Positions 37,701-46,156 of a DNA stretch of 64,000 bases are shown piece after piece; positions within the stretch are counted from its first letter, which is position 1, and each line of letters starts with the position of its first letter. The notes below the pieces were generated by a model. That model searched no databases. It was not told the origin of the DNA and was given only the letters and a program-made list of their open reading frames with translations. This DNA comes from Capitulum mitella (lineage: Eukaryota; Arthropoda; Thecostraca; Pollicipedomorpha; Pollicipedidae), in contig CP099839.1 in NCBI GenBank assembly GCA_030062745.1, positions 10,228,118 through 10,292,117 on the forward strand, written 5' to 3'. The position numbers and the translations under genes are program-made.

Positions 37701-38301
37701 AACCGCATGTCGGTGTGCTGTCTGTTGCAGTAACTTTGTGTCGGTCTGTTGACTTTGCGTCTGCCTACTGCACGGCTGTGTGTCCGTATGTTGACTGTCG
37801 ACTAGACATATAGTCGTAGCAGCGCCTACTCGTCCGTCTATGGACTGTCTACCTGCTTTACGTCCGCCTACGGACCTAATGCCAGTCTGCTTCAGTGACT
37901 GTATGCCTCTCTGCTGTAGTGACCTCAGGCTGTGATTGAGCGACTGTCTGTCTGCAGTGGTGACTGTGTGTCGTCTGCTGCAGTCGGAGGTGGCGGAGCA
38001 GGTGCGGGAGACGGCCGGCGTGGACGACTCGGTGCCGCAGCTGGTGATCGTCGACCTGACCCTGGGCCACCGGTTCGTGCTGGACGAGGGCGTGGCGCTG
38101 ACCGCCGCCCGTGTGACGGACTTCGTCGAGCGGTGGCGGCGGCGGCAGCTGCAGCCGGCGCCCTTTGACGCTCCCGTGATCCGCCGGCGCCGGACACGGC
38201 CGGCCGCCGGACCGTTAGCGGGTCAGGGGATCGCCGCGGCCCTGTGCGCCGCGCGCGGACCGGCGGACGGTCGGCAGTGCGCGGAATCATCAGAAAATTA
38301 A
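19575..38301 (+). CDS. NXN: Nucleoredoxin, eight exons
   Basis: This thioredoxin-family protein of about 453 residues is recognised by its tandem thioredoxin folds. In vertebrates the family acts as a redox-sensitive regulator, for example of Dishevelled in Wnt signalling, in cytosol and nucleus. Exons are 19575-19739, 20580-20705, 26661-26912, 27243-27343, 32015-32210, 32885-32973, 35615-35730 and 37984-38301. The first fold has KWCGPC (Cys39, Cys42), VVFVSADK, MPW and a QDIP loop. The second has NWCPPC (Cys182, Cys185), IILVSSD, PWLAVPY and GIPTLLILD. FPW motifs follow each fold (GFPWKP, EFPWRP), and a third, CxxC-less fold ends the protein. There is no signal peptide. The C-terminus carries about 40 extra residues including RRRR, a possible nuclear localisation signal. 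Exon 6 is in frame only if one extra base is discounted. Confidence 0.9.
20580..20705 (+). CDS. NXN: Nucleoredoxin exon 2
   Basis: This 42-codon, phase 0/0 exon encodes FEVVFVSADKEKEDF and EAMPWW, the third strand and MPW turn typical of nucleoredoxin and tryparedoxin folds. Donor GTGAGT, acceptor ATCGCAG. Confidence 0.93.
21634..23430. mobile_element. DNA-transposon-like element with CAG..CGTAGCCAGGA ends
   Basis: The left end reads CAGGCACGTAGCCAGGA. The right end, on the other strand, reads CAGTGGCGTAGCCAGGA, matching at 14 of 17 positions. Such termini are common on non-autonomous DNA transposons. No clear target-site duplication and no transposase frame are visible, so the superfamily is undetermined. 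The interval also contains a G-run hairpin near 21864-21893 and a LINE fragment, so it may be a composite of several insertions. Confidence 0.5.
22442..22860 (+). mobile_element. Non-LTR retrotransposon 3' fragment
   Basis: The frame at 22442-22741 contains RRAFAFRAASSWSALPPG, resembling the segment (ARAF.V....WNSLP) found near the C-terminus of many Jockey/I-type reverse transcriptase ORFs. A downstream tail of degenerate ACTATG/ACTGTG repeats at about 22822-22858 fits a LINE 3' end. The rest of the ORF is absent, so this is a 5'-truncated relic. Confidence 0.5.
24374..24476 (+). repeat. Four-copy tandem repeat of about 26-30 bp
   Basis: Four imperfect copies share CCCTCGACCCGACTTC with variable spacers, in nucleoredoxin intron 2. 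The repeat falls in a long open frame, but that frame has no other coding character. Confidence 0.65.
24830..25335 (+). repeat. Degenerate purine-rich minisatellite
   Basis: A diverged unit of roughly 30 bases recurs, with cores such as GGAGAAGCTG, GGAGGAGCTG and ACTGCCGGCTGGAAGA. The purine bias on the plus strand extends across the whole block. It is intronic. Confidence 0.5.
26661..26912 (+). CDS. NXN: Nucleoredoxin exon 3: first-fold end and second-fold start
   Basis: This 84-codon, phase 0/0 exon starts after TATGTTTCAG. It encodes IQDIPCLALVD (the cis-proline loop of fold 1), the DGRGFPWKPRSY linker and GLYFAANW. The last tryptophan is the first residue of the split WCPPC motif. Confidence 0.92.
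27243..27343 (+). CDS. NXN: Nucleoredoxin exon 4: CPPC site
   Basis: The exon begins TGTCCGCCGTGT, encoding CPPC directly after an intron that interrupts the active-site motif between Trp and Cys. It continues KAFAPELREVAER and FEIILVSSD and ends in phase 2 before GTGAGC. Confidence 0.93.
28236..28705 (+). repeat. Minisatellite, about 36-40 bp unit
   Basis: About a dozen imperfect copies share the core CAGCTGATCACCAGACAG and CCCAGCGTCCGTATGA. The array grades into GC-rich single-copy sequence on the right. It is intronic and has no sustained open frame. Confidence 0.85.
29065..29140 (+). repeat. GCC/GCG simple repeat
   Basis: An almost pure run of CGCCG and CGC units about 75 bases long lies in the CpG-rich part of nucleoredoxin intron 4. 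It explains the Ala/Arg homopolymer-like open frames on both strands here. Confidence 0.85.
30286..30441 (-). mobile_element. tRNA-Met-derived SINE
   Basis: Read on the minus strand from 30441, the sequence has an A-box-like TTAACTTGGTGGATAGAG, an anticodon-loop-like TTTCATAATC (CAT at 30409-30407) and a B-box GGGTTCGAATC (30392-30382). A short body follows and then a simple AACC tail at 30302-30286. The acceptor stem does not pair properly, so this is a retroposed SINE rather than a working elongator tRNA-Met. Confidence 0.65.
31399..31430. repeat. Perfect 13-bp inverted repeat
   Basis: AAGTAGCACTACA (31399-31411) and its exact complement (31418-31430) flank the loop TGTAAC. It lies in nucleoredoxin intron 4 with no recognisable transposon termini around it. 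Confidence 0.9.
31907..31980 (+). pseudogene. Broken duplicate of nucleoredoxin exon 5 acceptor and start
   Basis: This segment repeats the real boundary about 100 bases downstream. Both have CTGACC..CGCAG followed by GACGGCGGAGTCGTTT, and then similar GGCGCCGTGG and GCGGTGGC stretches. In this copy the frame meets TAG directly after the shared CGTTT. An inverted repeat CGTTTTAG/CTAAAACG (31930-31937 and 31949-31956) is present here and absent from the real exon. Using this acceptor would truncate the protein. Confidence 0.75.
32015..32210 (+). CDS. NXN: Nucleoredoxin exon 5
   Basis: The exon encodes PWLAVPYADE, ERFGVQGIPTLLILDEQ (the cis-proline loop of fold 2) and RTHVGDDPLAQ. It starts in phase 2 after CCCGCAG. 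The donor is CAG/GTCGGT at 32211, and the spacing to the next FPW motif then matches vertebrate nucleoredoxin. A weaker donor at 32228 (CTCAG/GTCGAG) would keep frame with exon 6 by adding VGNRL. Confidence 0.88.
32885..32973 (+). CDS. NXN: Nucleoredoxin exon 6, with apparent one-base insertion
   Basis: The frame PWRPALVEELSEKH and LLVLFV matches the start of the third fold. With acceptor CCGCAG at 32884 and phase 0 from exon 5, GAGTTTCCCGTGG gives EFPV and goes out of frame. One base fewer in TTTCCC gives EFPW and restores it. The donor is GTGGGT in phase 1. Either an assembly indel or the alternative exon 5 donor explains this. Confidence 0.78.
33279..35408. mobile_element. Repeat family copy A, interrupted by a TTAA element
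   Basis: Outside the nested element at 33551-34764, this segment parallels copy B at 40765-42430 in the same order. Shared landmarks are CAACTACCGCCATCCGG, GACCGAAGGCAAAA, AGAAGAGA.CAAAACCAT, ACCATTTTAGC.TTGAATTA, CGTGGCAGCAGTT and GGAAAACCTC. The right end carries GGTCAAATTGACCCCC, matching inverted the left end of copy B. The left end of copy A is missing. There is no ORF; it sits in nucleoredoxin intron 6. Confidence 0.7.
33551..34764. mobile_element. piggyBac-like non-autonomous element with TTAA target duplication
   Basis: The 1,214-bp element starts CCCTATTCCCGG and ends with its exact inverse CCGGGAATAGGG. Each end is flanked by TTAA (33547-33550 and 34765-34768). TTAA duplications with CCC-starting inverted repeats are the signature of the piggyBac superfamily. 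Just inside each end is a G-run/C-run palindrome around GCGGATTC. No transposase ORF exists, so it would need to be mobilised in trans. Confidence 0.78.
35615..35730 (+). CDS. NXN: Nucleoredoxin exon 7
   Basis: The exon encodes AEPEEVRFALDVLTPAAEAA and LIRFFIGTE, part of the third, catalytically inactive thioredoxin fold. The phase 1 junction creates Asp, giving LFVDAE as in the family. The donor is GTGAGT in phase 0. Confidence 0.92.
35731..37983 (+). other. Nucleoredoxin intron 7
   Basis: This 2.25-kb intron is mostly AT-rich with no recognisable exon or transposon terminus until 37720. From there a degenerate tandem array runs to the acceptor. Confidence 0.6.
37720..37983 (+). repeat. Degenerate array ending at the exon 8 acceptor
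   Basis: Loosely repeated phrases of the type GTCTGCTGCAGTGACTGTGTG recur about every 35 bases or a multiple (near 37722, 37887, 37911 and 37946). The final copy, TCTGCTGCAG at 37974-37983, is the true splice acceptor. Several earlier copies are plausible decoy acceptors. Confidence 0.6.
37984..38301 (+). CDS. NXN: Nucleoredoxin exon 8: C-terminus and stop
   Basis: The exon encodes PQLVIVDLTLGHRFVL and FVERWRRRQLQPAP, which matches the usual family ending. It then adds about 40 residues containing IRRRRTRP and an Ala/Gly-rich stretch before TAA at 38299-38301. The extension is the part least likely to be conserved. Confidence 0.92.
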   Translation, partial: SEVAEQVRETAGVDDSVPQLVIVDLTLGHRFVLDEGVALTAARVTDFVERWRRRQLQPAPFDAPVIRRRRTRPAAGPLAGQGIAAALCAARGPADGRQCAESSEN

Positions 38302-39833
38302 CGGACCACGCGCGTGTGACCGAAGTAAACGAGCGAGCCGTCAATGCACTAGTGGACAGCCGTGGACCTGTACGTCACCGTCGCATCAACGGACATTCGG
38401 AGTTCACGGGACCAACAGCGCACTTCTGGATCATTCTCGAAGGCGTGAAGACCGGGGAACATCGAAGCACTCTCGGATCATGAGGCAGCCTCCGAACCGG
38501 CCGACACCACCTGTTCCTTCTGCCGGCCGCAGCACGGTCAGGCGCCGCTGTCGGCCGCAGGCGGTCTCGAGGCGGCCGCGGGAGAGCCGGAACCCCCGAT
38601 CACTCTGGCCGGTGACGCGCGGCCCAGAGGCCGCCACGCGGGCGGAGCGGTAACCGAGGGTGACGGAGCGGGAGGTGGCGTGCGGGCGACTGACGGCCGC
38701 CCGTCCGCCGCCTGATGGATGAAGTGGCGTCGTCCGGGGCCGGGTAGGTGCGCGCGCGTCGCGGGGACGGCGGCGCCAGAGACGGCCACCAGAGCTCACA
38801 GAGGGACGGCCGCCGCGGCGGAGTGCTTTATTAGTCGGCACACTGCATGACGCGCGTGAATCCGCCGTCCCTCATCGGGATTCGGTCGGCCTCCGGCGCG
38901 ATATCGAGGCCTTTCTCTGGCCATCAGTAATGCTTCTCAGCCAGCGCCGCGTTCGCGCCCGCACTGCGGAAGCGGCGTGCTATCAGCGCCGATATCGCCC
39001 CGAGATATCGCACTTTTTACGGGCAATAACAAAATTCCTGCACGTCGAACCCACAACAGAGCCGACGAATCGGACTTCGTCGCCGGCCGGCCGGTGCAGA
39101 GATGGCCTCCGTCGTTTTCTAGTCACGTGGACAGCTGCGGATGGTGGCTGGGCTGTGGTGTGAGCTGCCGCTGGCGGTGGTGCCGGCTGGTGCTGGTCCC
39201 CGCTGCTGAGGATCAACGGTGGTGATGGCGGACGAGTGCGTCAATGATAATCTGGTGTGGAGATGGCGAAATGGTGAGAGCTGACCGGAACGAAACGCTG
39301 CACCTGAAATGGTGGGCAACACGTATCAGACGCAGGTCTTTGAATATGTGCGTTGCGCTCGAGTTCGATTGCGACAGTGTGAGATGATTAATCTGTCTGT
39401 GTGTTATGTCGATGGGAGCTACGTGTGTAGCCAGCAACTGAAATGGGAGCTAGCTTCCCCTTGGTAATGATTGTTTGTAGCACAATACGGGGCCAAAACA
39501 TAGAAATATAGGATATCAGTCAATCCAAATGACTTTGGATGTCACATTAGTGAACTAATTGAGCTCTGAACAACAAAAAAATACTAAAACATCAGTTAAA
39601 ATGGGCTTAATTAAAAAACTAACTGAAGTGCACGAAATAGACCAACAAAACGTCATTAAGGCCTCAACGGCTCATGCGCTTTACAGGCAACTGATAAAAG
39701 ATAAGCAACATTGCTAACTCGGGAGACGTCAGACCGTCACTGATGTTCACGCCGCCCGTCGTTTGAGCGTCAACCGAGGACGCCCCGCTCTCTGTCCGGT
39801 GATCCCGGACACTGACCGGCTCACCTCGCACCC
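38302..39833. other. Tail-to-tail spacer, nucleoredoxin and cuticle gene
   Basis: Both genes end into this 1.5-kb stretch, so it must contain two 3' UTRs. The nucleoredoxin side is GC-rich to about 38900. I see no canonical AATAAA on either strand, so transcript ends cannot be placed. No other gene is recognised. Confidence 0.5.
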
Positions 39834-40151
39834 CTAGGGCCGGACACCGGCCGAGCGCGGCAGGTGCACGCCCTGCGGCTGGAAGCCGTTCTCGTCGGCC
39901 ACGTACTGCACGCGGTACACCTCGCCCGTCGCCGGGTCCGGGTACTCGTACACGCCGAACACGCTTATTGCGCCCGTGTCCGGGTTGGCCACGCCGGACT
40001 GCTGTACGCTGATGCCGTTGCTGGTCTGGAAGCCGTAGTCGTAGCCGCCGCTGCTGTCTCTCTCGTCGGTCATGCGCAGGATCGAGGCGCTCCGGTCCTC
40101 CGGCAGGGTCGCGGCCGAGCACACTAGCGCCGCAGCGGACAAAAGAAGAAC
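39834..40151 (-). CDS. Cuticle protein exon 2: signal core and chitin-binding domain
   Basis: This 105-codon terminal exon holds nearly the whole protein. The aromatic residues of YDYGF, YEY and VQYVADENGF form the chitin-binding face in the RR family. Length and the HLP ending are typical of RR-1 (soft-cuticle) members. Confidence 0.93.
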   Translation of the reverse strand, partial: VLLLSAAALVCSAATLPEDRSASILRMTDERDSSGGYDYGFQTSNGISVQQSGVANPDTGAISVFGVYEYPDPATGEVYRVQYVADENGFQPQGVHLPRSAGVRP

Positions 40152-40265
40152 CTGCGAGTGTATAGAGGGCGCTGAAATTGGTTGGCGGATTCCCAGGCAA
40201 GACTACCAACTATATGCTCACCACAAAGGGAACACCACGAAGGAAGCGTGACTTACTTGCCGCAG
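39834..40265 (-). CDS. RR-1 cuticle protein (CPR family), two exons
   Basis: This small secreted structural protein of about 108 residues carries the Rebers-Riddiford chitin-binding domain and would be incorporated into the exoskeleton. Exon 2 (40151-39834) starts after CTCGCAG with VLLLSAAALVCSAA, the signal-peptide core. It then encodes YDYGFQTSNGISVQQSG, FGVYEYPDP and VQYVADENGFQPQG ending HLP, the RR-1 pattern. It ends in TAG at 39836-39834. Exon 1 is inferred at 40265-40257, where CTG CGG CAA precedes a strong GTAAGT donor. The expected ATG is not intact: the sequence reads ATAACTG, and one base fewer would give ATAATG and the start MRQVLLL. An AT-rich box lies about 41 bases upstream. 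The domain is certain; the start is not. Confidence 0.88.
40257..40265 (-). CDS. Probable cuticle protein exon 1 with disrupted start
   Basis: The three codons before the GTAAGT donor at 40256 read CTG CGG CAA, in phase with exon 2. Arthropod cuticle genes typically have a very short first coding exon of this kind. No ATG in the right phase exists between the upstream AT-rich box and the donor. Confidence 0.5.
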
Positions 40266-40305
40266 TTATGAGGAAGACAGCATACAATCATGGGGCCGAA
40301 ATTCA

Positions 40306-40313
40306 TATTTAAA
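40306..40313 (-). promoter_or_regulatory. TATA-like box of the cuticle gene
   Basis: TTTAAATA on the minus strand lies about 41 bases upstream of the inferred start codon. This leaves room for a transcription start about 30 bases downstream and a short leader. This spacing is usual for cuticle genes, but the box is not a perfect consensus. Confidence 0.4.
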
Positions 40314-40764
40314 GCCAAATGCTTTTTTAGTTGCTACATAGATTGATGTTATCAAAGGGAAATTTAATAGGAACTGAATCGAAGCATGTTTCAGAATGTC
40401 GACAGGGCCTTTGAACTCCTAGTTGAAATATCTTTCAAGCGTATTCAGAAATCATAGTAAGGCAACAAAAACTTGGTTTACAGGTTCTCCGATACATTCC
40501 TGTTTGACAGAATGTGATATTAGGTGAATGACTTTAAACTGCTGTTCGAGCTCAAGAGCTAACTGTTTTGTCCGAATCAAAGTGCGAATGATTTGCGACA
40601 GCAGCTCATAAGTCAGCTATCGGCTATCAGTCACTGTGTGGTCTTATTAGAATACAGGGAAGAACTGATTCTAACGCAAATGACCCACACACACGGCAGA
40701 CGAAGATTTCCTTAAGAACTAGTGCGAACACTCGCATCGTGACCTGCCAAATATAACGAGCTGG

Positions 40765-42430
40765 AGTGAGGGGGTCAATTTGACCCTCCAAGGTCTCAAA
40801 AACTAGCGGGTTTAGATCCATCAGATTTGCAGCGTAGATGCGTAGGCGCGTAGATGCACCCTAAAGAAATTCTCTTGTGTATAAGTTTTTATGTTTCTAG
40901 AGTGTGGATTTCAAGATCAGATAAGGCCAAAGAGGGTGCGGTGCGGTTTTTGGTGCAGCTTTTTTGGATTTGGTGCGGCTCACCAGAGTTTCATTTGTGG
41001 CGCGAAAACTGTTCGTCACAGCGCCAAGTTGTACTAGCCATTTTACAAGTCCTACAAAACTTCAATGGTTGGTGTATACTTTGAAGTGTTTGGGTCAGTA
41101 CCTTATGCTGGAATTGGTGCTTCAGCGCAAATTAATCCACACGGCTATAATTTTACGAAGTGTCATATGTCTTGTTTTGTGGTAACTAGAGGTCAGTTCT
41201 GGCACTAAATTCGAATATGACACCAAAAAATACCTCGCGATTCCAATGTCTGCCACCACGGTCATGCAAGATCATTTGAGGTTAACCTAAGTCATTGACC
41301 TAAAGCGAACTGGAAAAAAATGGAAATCGCGAAAATGTGCTCCACAGAGTCAACTACCGCCATCCGGCACAGTTTTGCCACTAAAGGTTTAGCGCTAGCG
41401 AGAAAAAACTTCACTGTGTACTCTGGCCTTGTCAGAATAGTAAACGGACACGGAATTCCAGACCGAAGGCAAAACCCATTTGATCTATTTCTTTTCGACA
41501 CCTGTTTACCCCAACGTGCACCATGCTCATGTAATTTCGGGCGCTGAATTCGAAATCAACGTCAAAAAACCACCCTAGAAAGCAAATTAATGCAGAAACG
41601 GGTGTTCCACAGTCAATAAGGTTCATCTCAGGTCAGTGGCCTGAGATGTCCTAGAAGAGATCAAAACCATCGAAATGTTTGTTAATTCATCCCTGACATT
41701 CTTTTGCGCCATTTTAGCCTTGAATTACGCATGGAATAACAAACTGGTAGGCCCATTGTTTGACCTTAACAGAAAACGTTTACGCGCGAACACATTTTTG
41801 GTCATCTCTCAGTGACTTGACCTGATATCGACCTGAAACCTGGTACACCGGTAGAAAATAAAGTGACTTTTTACATACGTTTCCATTTTTTCCTTAGATG
41901 ATTAGAACAGAAGTCCTATGTTTGGGAATACGTTATGACCTTTGACCTCGATCTAACCTCGTGACCTGGCCTTAGATCCATCAAACCATTTTTGTATTTT
42001 TCAGTTGTTAGTTAGTTGGCTGCTTATCTGTGCACTCTTAGAAAATTTGAAACTCTTTCTTCAAAATTCTATTCGTGGCAGCAGTTTGAAGTTTACCCTA
42101 AAAATGTCCATTTTTTGGTTGGTTGTTGGTTGGTTGGTTGGCTGATTGGTTGGTTATCTGTGCACGCTTAAAAAGTTTGAAGCTCTGTCTTTAAAACTGT
42201 ATTCGTGGCAGCCGTTTGAAGTTTACCTTAAAACTCACCGTTTCTGAAAACCATGACCTGACTTTCACCTCTTCCAACTCGGTGATTTTGAAAACCTTGA
42301 TAATTTTTTAATATAAAAAGATTCAGTATTCAGTTATGTATAACTGTGCCGAGTTTGGTGCGGCGTACCGCACCGTTTGGGTCTTATTTCGGAAAACCTC
42401 GGGGGGTGGGGTCAAATAGACTTCCACCCT
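40765..42430. mobile_element. Repeat family copy B with GGGGTCAATTTGACC ends
   Basis: The left end contains GAGGGGGTCAATTTGACCC and the right end, read inverted, TCTATTTGACCCCACC, suggesting terminal inverted repeats of an old non-autonomous DNA element. The body parallels copy A at 33279-35408 but lacks its nested insertion. A segment of about 130 bases is duplicated in tandem (about 42012-42235), separated by TTGG repeats. It includes a perfect DR1 (41936-41948). No ORF is seen. Confidence 0.65.
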
Positions 42431-45400
42431 GGCTCGTGTTAGACAGTTAATTGAGTCTTATTCTTTGCATAGTCAGTAACTCAAATGGTTGTTACTACTT
42501 ATAGGATCAGGTAAATTCTGGCTACCGTCTATAACTGACTTTTTATTAGCAGTAATGAGGTACGCTTGTCTCGGTTAAATATGATGATCGGCATATGCCA
42601 TGTGAATGACATCATTAAATCAATAATATTTCACATAACGATGGCATTACTCTGCTGTAAAACATGATATGGGTAAAGTATCCTCCACCAAAGAAATCAC
42701 AGACATCATTCCCGGTATGTTCTTTGTAAATCTCTGGGAGCATATAAAAACGAATTCCATTGTTACGATTGAAAACTGAGAATGGCGAAGGTTAAACTAA
42801 AAAACTAAACGAATTAAAGGGACCGATCACGCAACAGTGCAAATGTAGGCAGCATGAATAATGTATGGCCAAGACACGCCAGTTTTGTAGCTCTCAGATG
42901 TGGCCGGTCCTGGCGGACGCGACCTCGAGCGCCCTTGGGTGCTGGGCGCCGTAACTGGCCGTAGCTGGCCCGGGCGTCGGGCGGTCGGTCCGCTGTGCGC
43001 GGCCCTCTGGCCGCCGCCCGCTCGGCGCGCCATGGACGACCGGCCCCGTTCGGTCAGCGGCTATGGGTGGGGTCGAGGTCAGGCCTCTGTGGGGGCCGAA
43101 GGCAGATCGACTCGGGGGCCTGGCTGACGTCTGACGAGACACACGACTTGGCATAAGACTACGACGCTGGTGGTCAAGCCTGGCTTATGCGTCGTTAAAG
43201 AAAGCAGAGAATAAACAATCACTCGGGAGATGTAATTGTTGGCGCGAACGGCTGTTGGCTGGTATGATTTAGCCCTAGTGCGAGACCTGATATTTTCAAA
43301 GCTATTTCAGTGCGCTGGTCGTCAGAGAACGCCAAAGCTTACACCAAAAATCTACGTACAATGCAGCCTGATATACCAGAACTGCTAGTTAGATCAAGAT
43401 TGCAATAACATCCTAGTAGGTATTAGCTCCATGATCACCTCACAAGAATCAAGGATATATCTCAAAGCAAAAATCCCCACGACCTTACCATGCAATGCAC
43501 GACATACAACAGAATTCCGACAACCAGTCGTCTTTAGCTGTTTGATTTCGTAAAATGCTGTCAGCATTTACCTCGCTATGCATGAACCAGTCACTCATGC
43601 CGGCAAGATTACGATTTTTTACTTCAAAATCGCCTTTTAGAGGAGAGCTCTCACGATATAGGTCTCCGCAGGAATTAAGGGCAACTTCAGTAGGCAATCG
43701 GAGAGAAGAGCTGGACGATGCTGTTGAACCAGAATAAGGCATCTGACATAGGAATGCCATGTAGGGTGAATGTCAGACATGCTGTCCCGCGTGCCAGCTG
43801 GCAGCATCGCTTGTCATGTGTATCAGCCGGCAACAACTCCGGACGCCATTTAGGATGCACAGACACGCAAATAAGTCATTTTAAGTCAGCTGTCTGCAAA
43901 TAAGCAAATAAGTCGCTTGACTGCAAGAACATACCAGTTTGTGGCCCACGTCGCGCAGAGCTTTAGGTACATTGTTTTTACACGAAATCCGATGTCATCC
44001 TCAATACATCGCCTTCTTTGACCTTCATCATGTTTAGATATGTTAATTCTCCCCGTGTGCGGAATAGCCTCACTGCGATGAGGATGCGCATGTGCCGTAC
44101 AAAATACAGCACAAACAAGGTTAACTCGACACCGCCTGGGGGTGTCAAATAGGGCACGCCAAATAGTCAACAAGTTTTTCGTGAATAAGTTCTGAACCGT
44201 TGGAGCCAGCCCAACCAAACTTTTAGTACCTGTCCAGGAATGGATTTTACACATCGCGATGTTAAAGCCATTTCCATGTTAGGTGAGGTCATGGAGATAT
44301 GACGTCATAAGTGAACTCTTGCATGCATGTTTTTTTTGCGTCTTCGGGGGTTGGCGAGAACATGTCTCGTTTTTTTATATTTCTTGCAAGTATAACGCGA
44401 ATGTAATGCGGGATATTATTTGGATGTACATAGATTTAAAAGACACGGTTTCCAGAAGGCTTTACAACCGTGACACGTCAACATTAGAGGTCATGCGAGG
44501 TCACATACATGATGATCATTGGACTGATTTGCATTGTGGGTGTCAGAAGTGGTCATGCTGACCTTCTCCATCGTTCAAGCCAGATAAGCAAATCTATACG
44601 CGTCTCTCAGCAAGGTTCGTCAAATGCATCGTGAGGTCATGCCGGATCACGACAGAGGTAGGTGTCAAAACGAAATGAAATACAACACTCTGTGTGAAAC
44701 ATCGTTCAGCGGCAGTAAAGAGCACTTTCTTGTTCCTAGTCACAAAAATAAAAATGTCTGTCTGCCTTGACCTGGCTTGACTTTGACCGATAAAGGGCAG
44801 ACAAAATAGATTTAATTATCACGAGATGTCATCCCGGTGAATAATTATTGCTCTTTCTCACGAAGAGTAATACAACCTCATCTGACCTGACCTATACTGA
44901 CCTTGACTGGATTAAAAGCAGGTAATGCAAGACTGATTATCGGAAGGTTCCACTCCCCTCCTTTTTGTCACATGGATCAAAAAAGTTTCGAGTAAGTATC
45001 GATCTTTGGCATGTAGAGTAAGGCCATTATTCCACCTGACTCAGGTTGACCTTGAACCGAAACTTTTATTTATTTTTTATCAAATTTGAGGCCCTAAGAC
45101 CAATATTGCAGATGATATAATGATGATATGAGCTCTATTGTGTACCAACCGGTGGCAGGTTTTCCGACGCCGGGCTATGCGTTTTACTTGACCCGTGACG
45201 TCATCAATTAAGTGACCAGGACTAACGTAGTATTTTCTGAATTGCAAGACTCAGGGCTATCGATTGGTGATAACCCGGTTTAGATCCGACGGTTAGGTAC
45301 TGAGACAACAGGGGGTTGTCCTTCCTGACACTCCCAGGTCCTCTCGGGTACAAAGCACGCCAGGCGGTGCCGGATTAATATATTTGAGCACACATGCACC

Positions 45401-46077
45401 GTTCAAAATTTGTCGTCAGGACAACGCCAAGGATCAACATGCACTTGTGGAATGTGTAGCCAGAGAGTCAAGTGGGTCAGTTCACTAGCTCTCAACACCA
45501 ATTTCTTCATTATGTTACAACAGACTTCAGTTTGACTGACTACAGTGCCACAGCCTCTCGACTCATTCCCATAACCAATTTGTTGCTATGTGCCACTGTG
45601 CGCGTGAAGCTACTAAGGGACGTATATTTCCATTCCCCAAATGTCATATTTGCAGACTGTACTCTCAGCGTTCAAACGTTCCGCGTGTGGGCTAAGTTTG
45701 GGACGTAAGATCCCGCTCAAATTTAAAGCTCTTGCGTAATGATACACTTTGGGTGGCGACTTAGTGGGCCATGTACGACTAAGTCGGCGGATTAAAATAT
45801 ACCGATATATACGGCATTAGCCGGTATCACGAAACATTTTCTGTTTGGGCTTTACAGTATTCGAAACACTGTTCATGCGGACATCTCGCGGTAATTTCAC
45901 AATAAAGTAATAATAAAGGTAATAAAGAAACACTTCGCCGTAATTTCAAAGCTACGTAATCGATGAGGGTTGGAACTTGACAAAAAAAAGAACTTTGCAA
46001 AAAATAAATTGTTGGGCGTTGCGTAATCCATAACTCATTTGAATTTCATCCCAGACTACTGGTTTTAACACCGACAC
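42431..46077. other. Spacer, repeat-rich, no gene recognised
   Basis: A GC-rich island at 42895-43150 is open on both strands without motifs. From 44280 to 45120 many TGACCT and AGGTCA-like words recur, suggesting decayed relatives of the repeat families nearby. Nothing else is recognised. Confidence 0.45.
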
Positions 46078-46134
46078 TTAAAGCCTATTCCCGTATGGTG
46101 GAGGCTTCAGAAGTCTCCTCTCGTCTTTTCTCCC

Positions 46135-46156
46135 CCCCCCCTCTCTCTCTCTCTCG
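46135..46156 (+). repeat. C-run and CT microsatellite
   Basis: About ten C are followed by six or seven CT units, inside the second TTAA-type element. Confidence 0.9.

Noticed and set aside
39664..40209. Minus-strand frame of 181 codons overlapping the cuticle gene.
   Set aside because: It is in a different phase from the RR-1 domain, which is unmistakable in the neighbouring frame.
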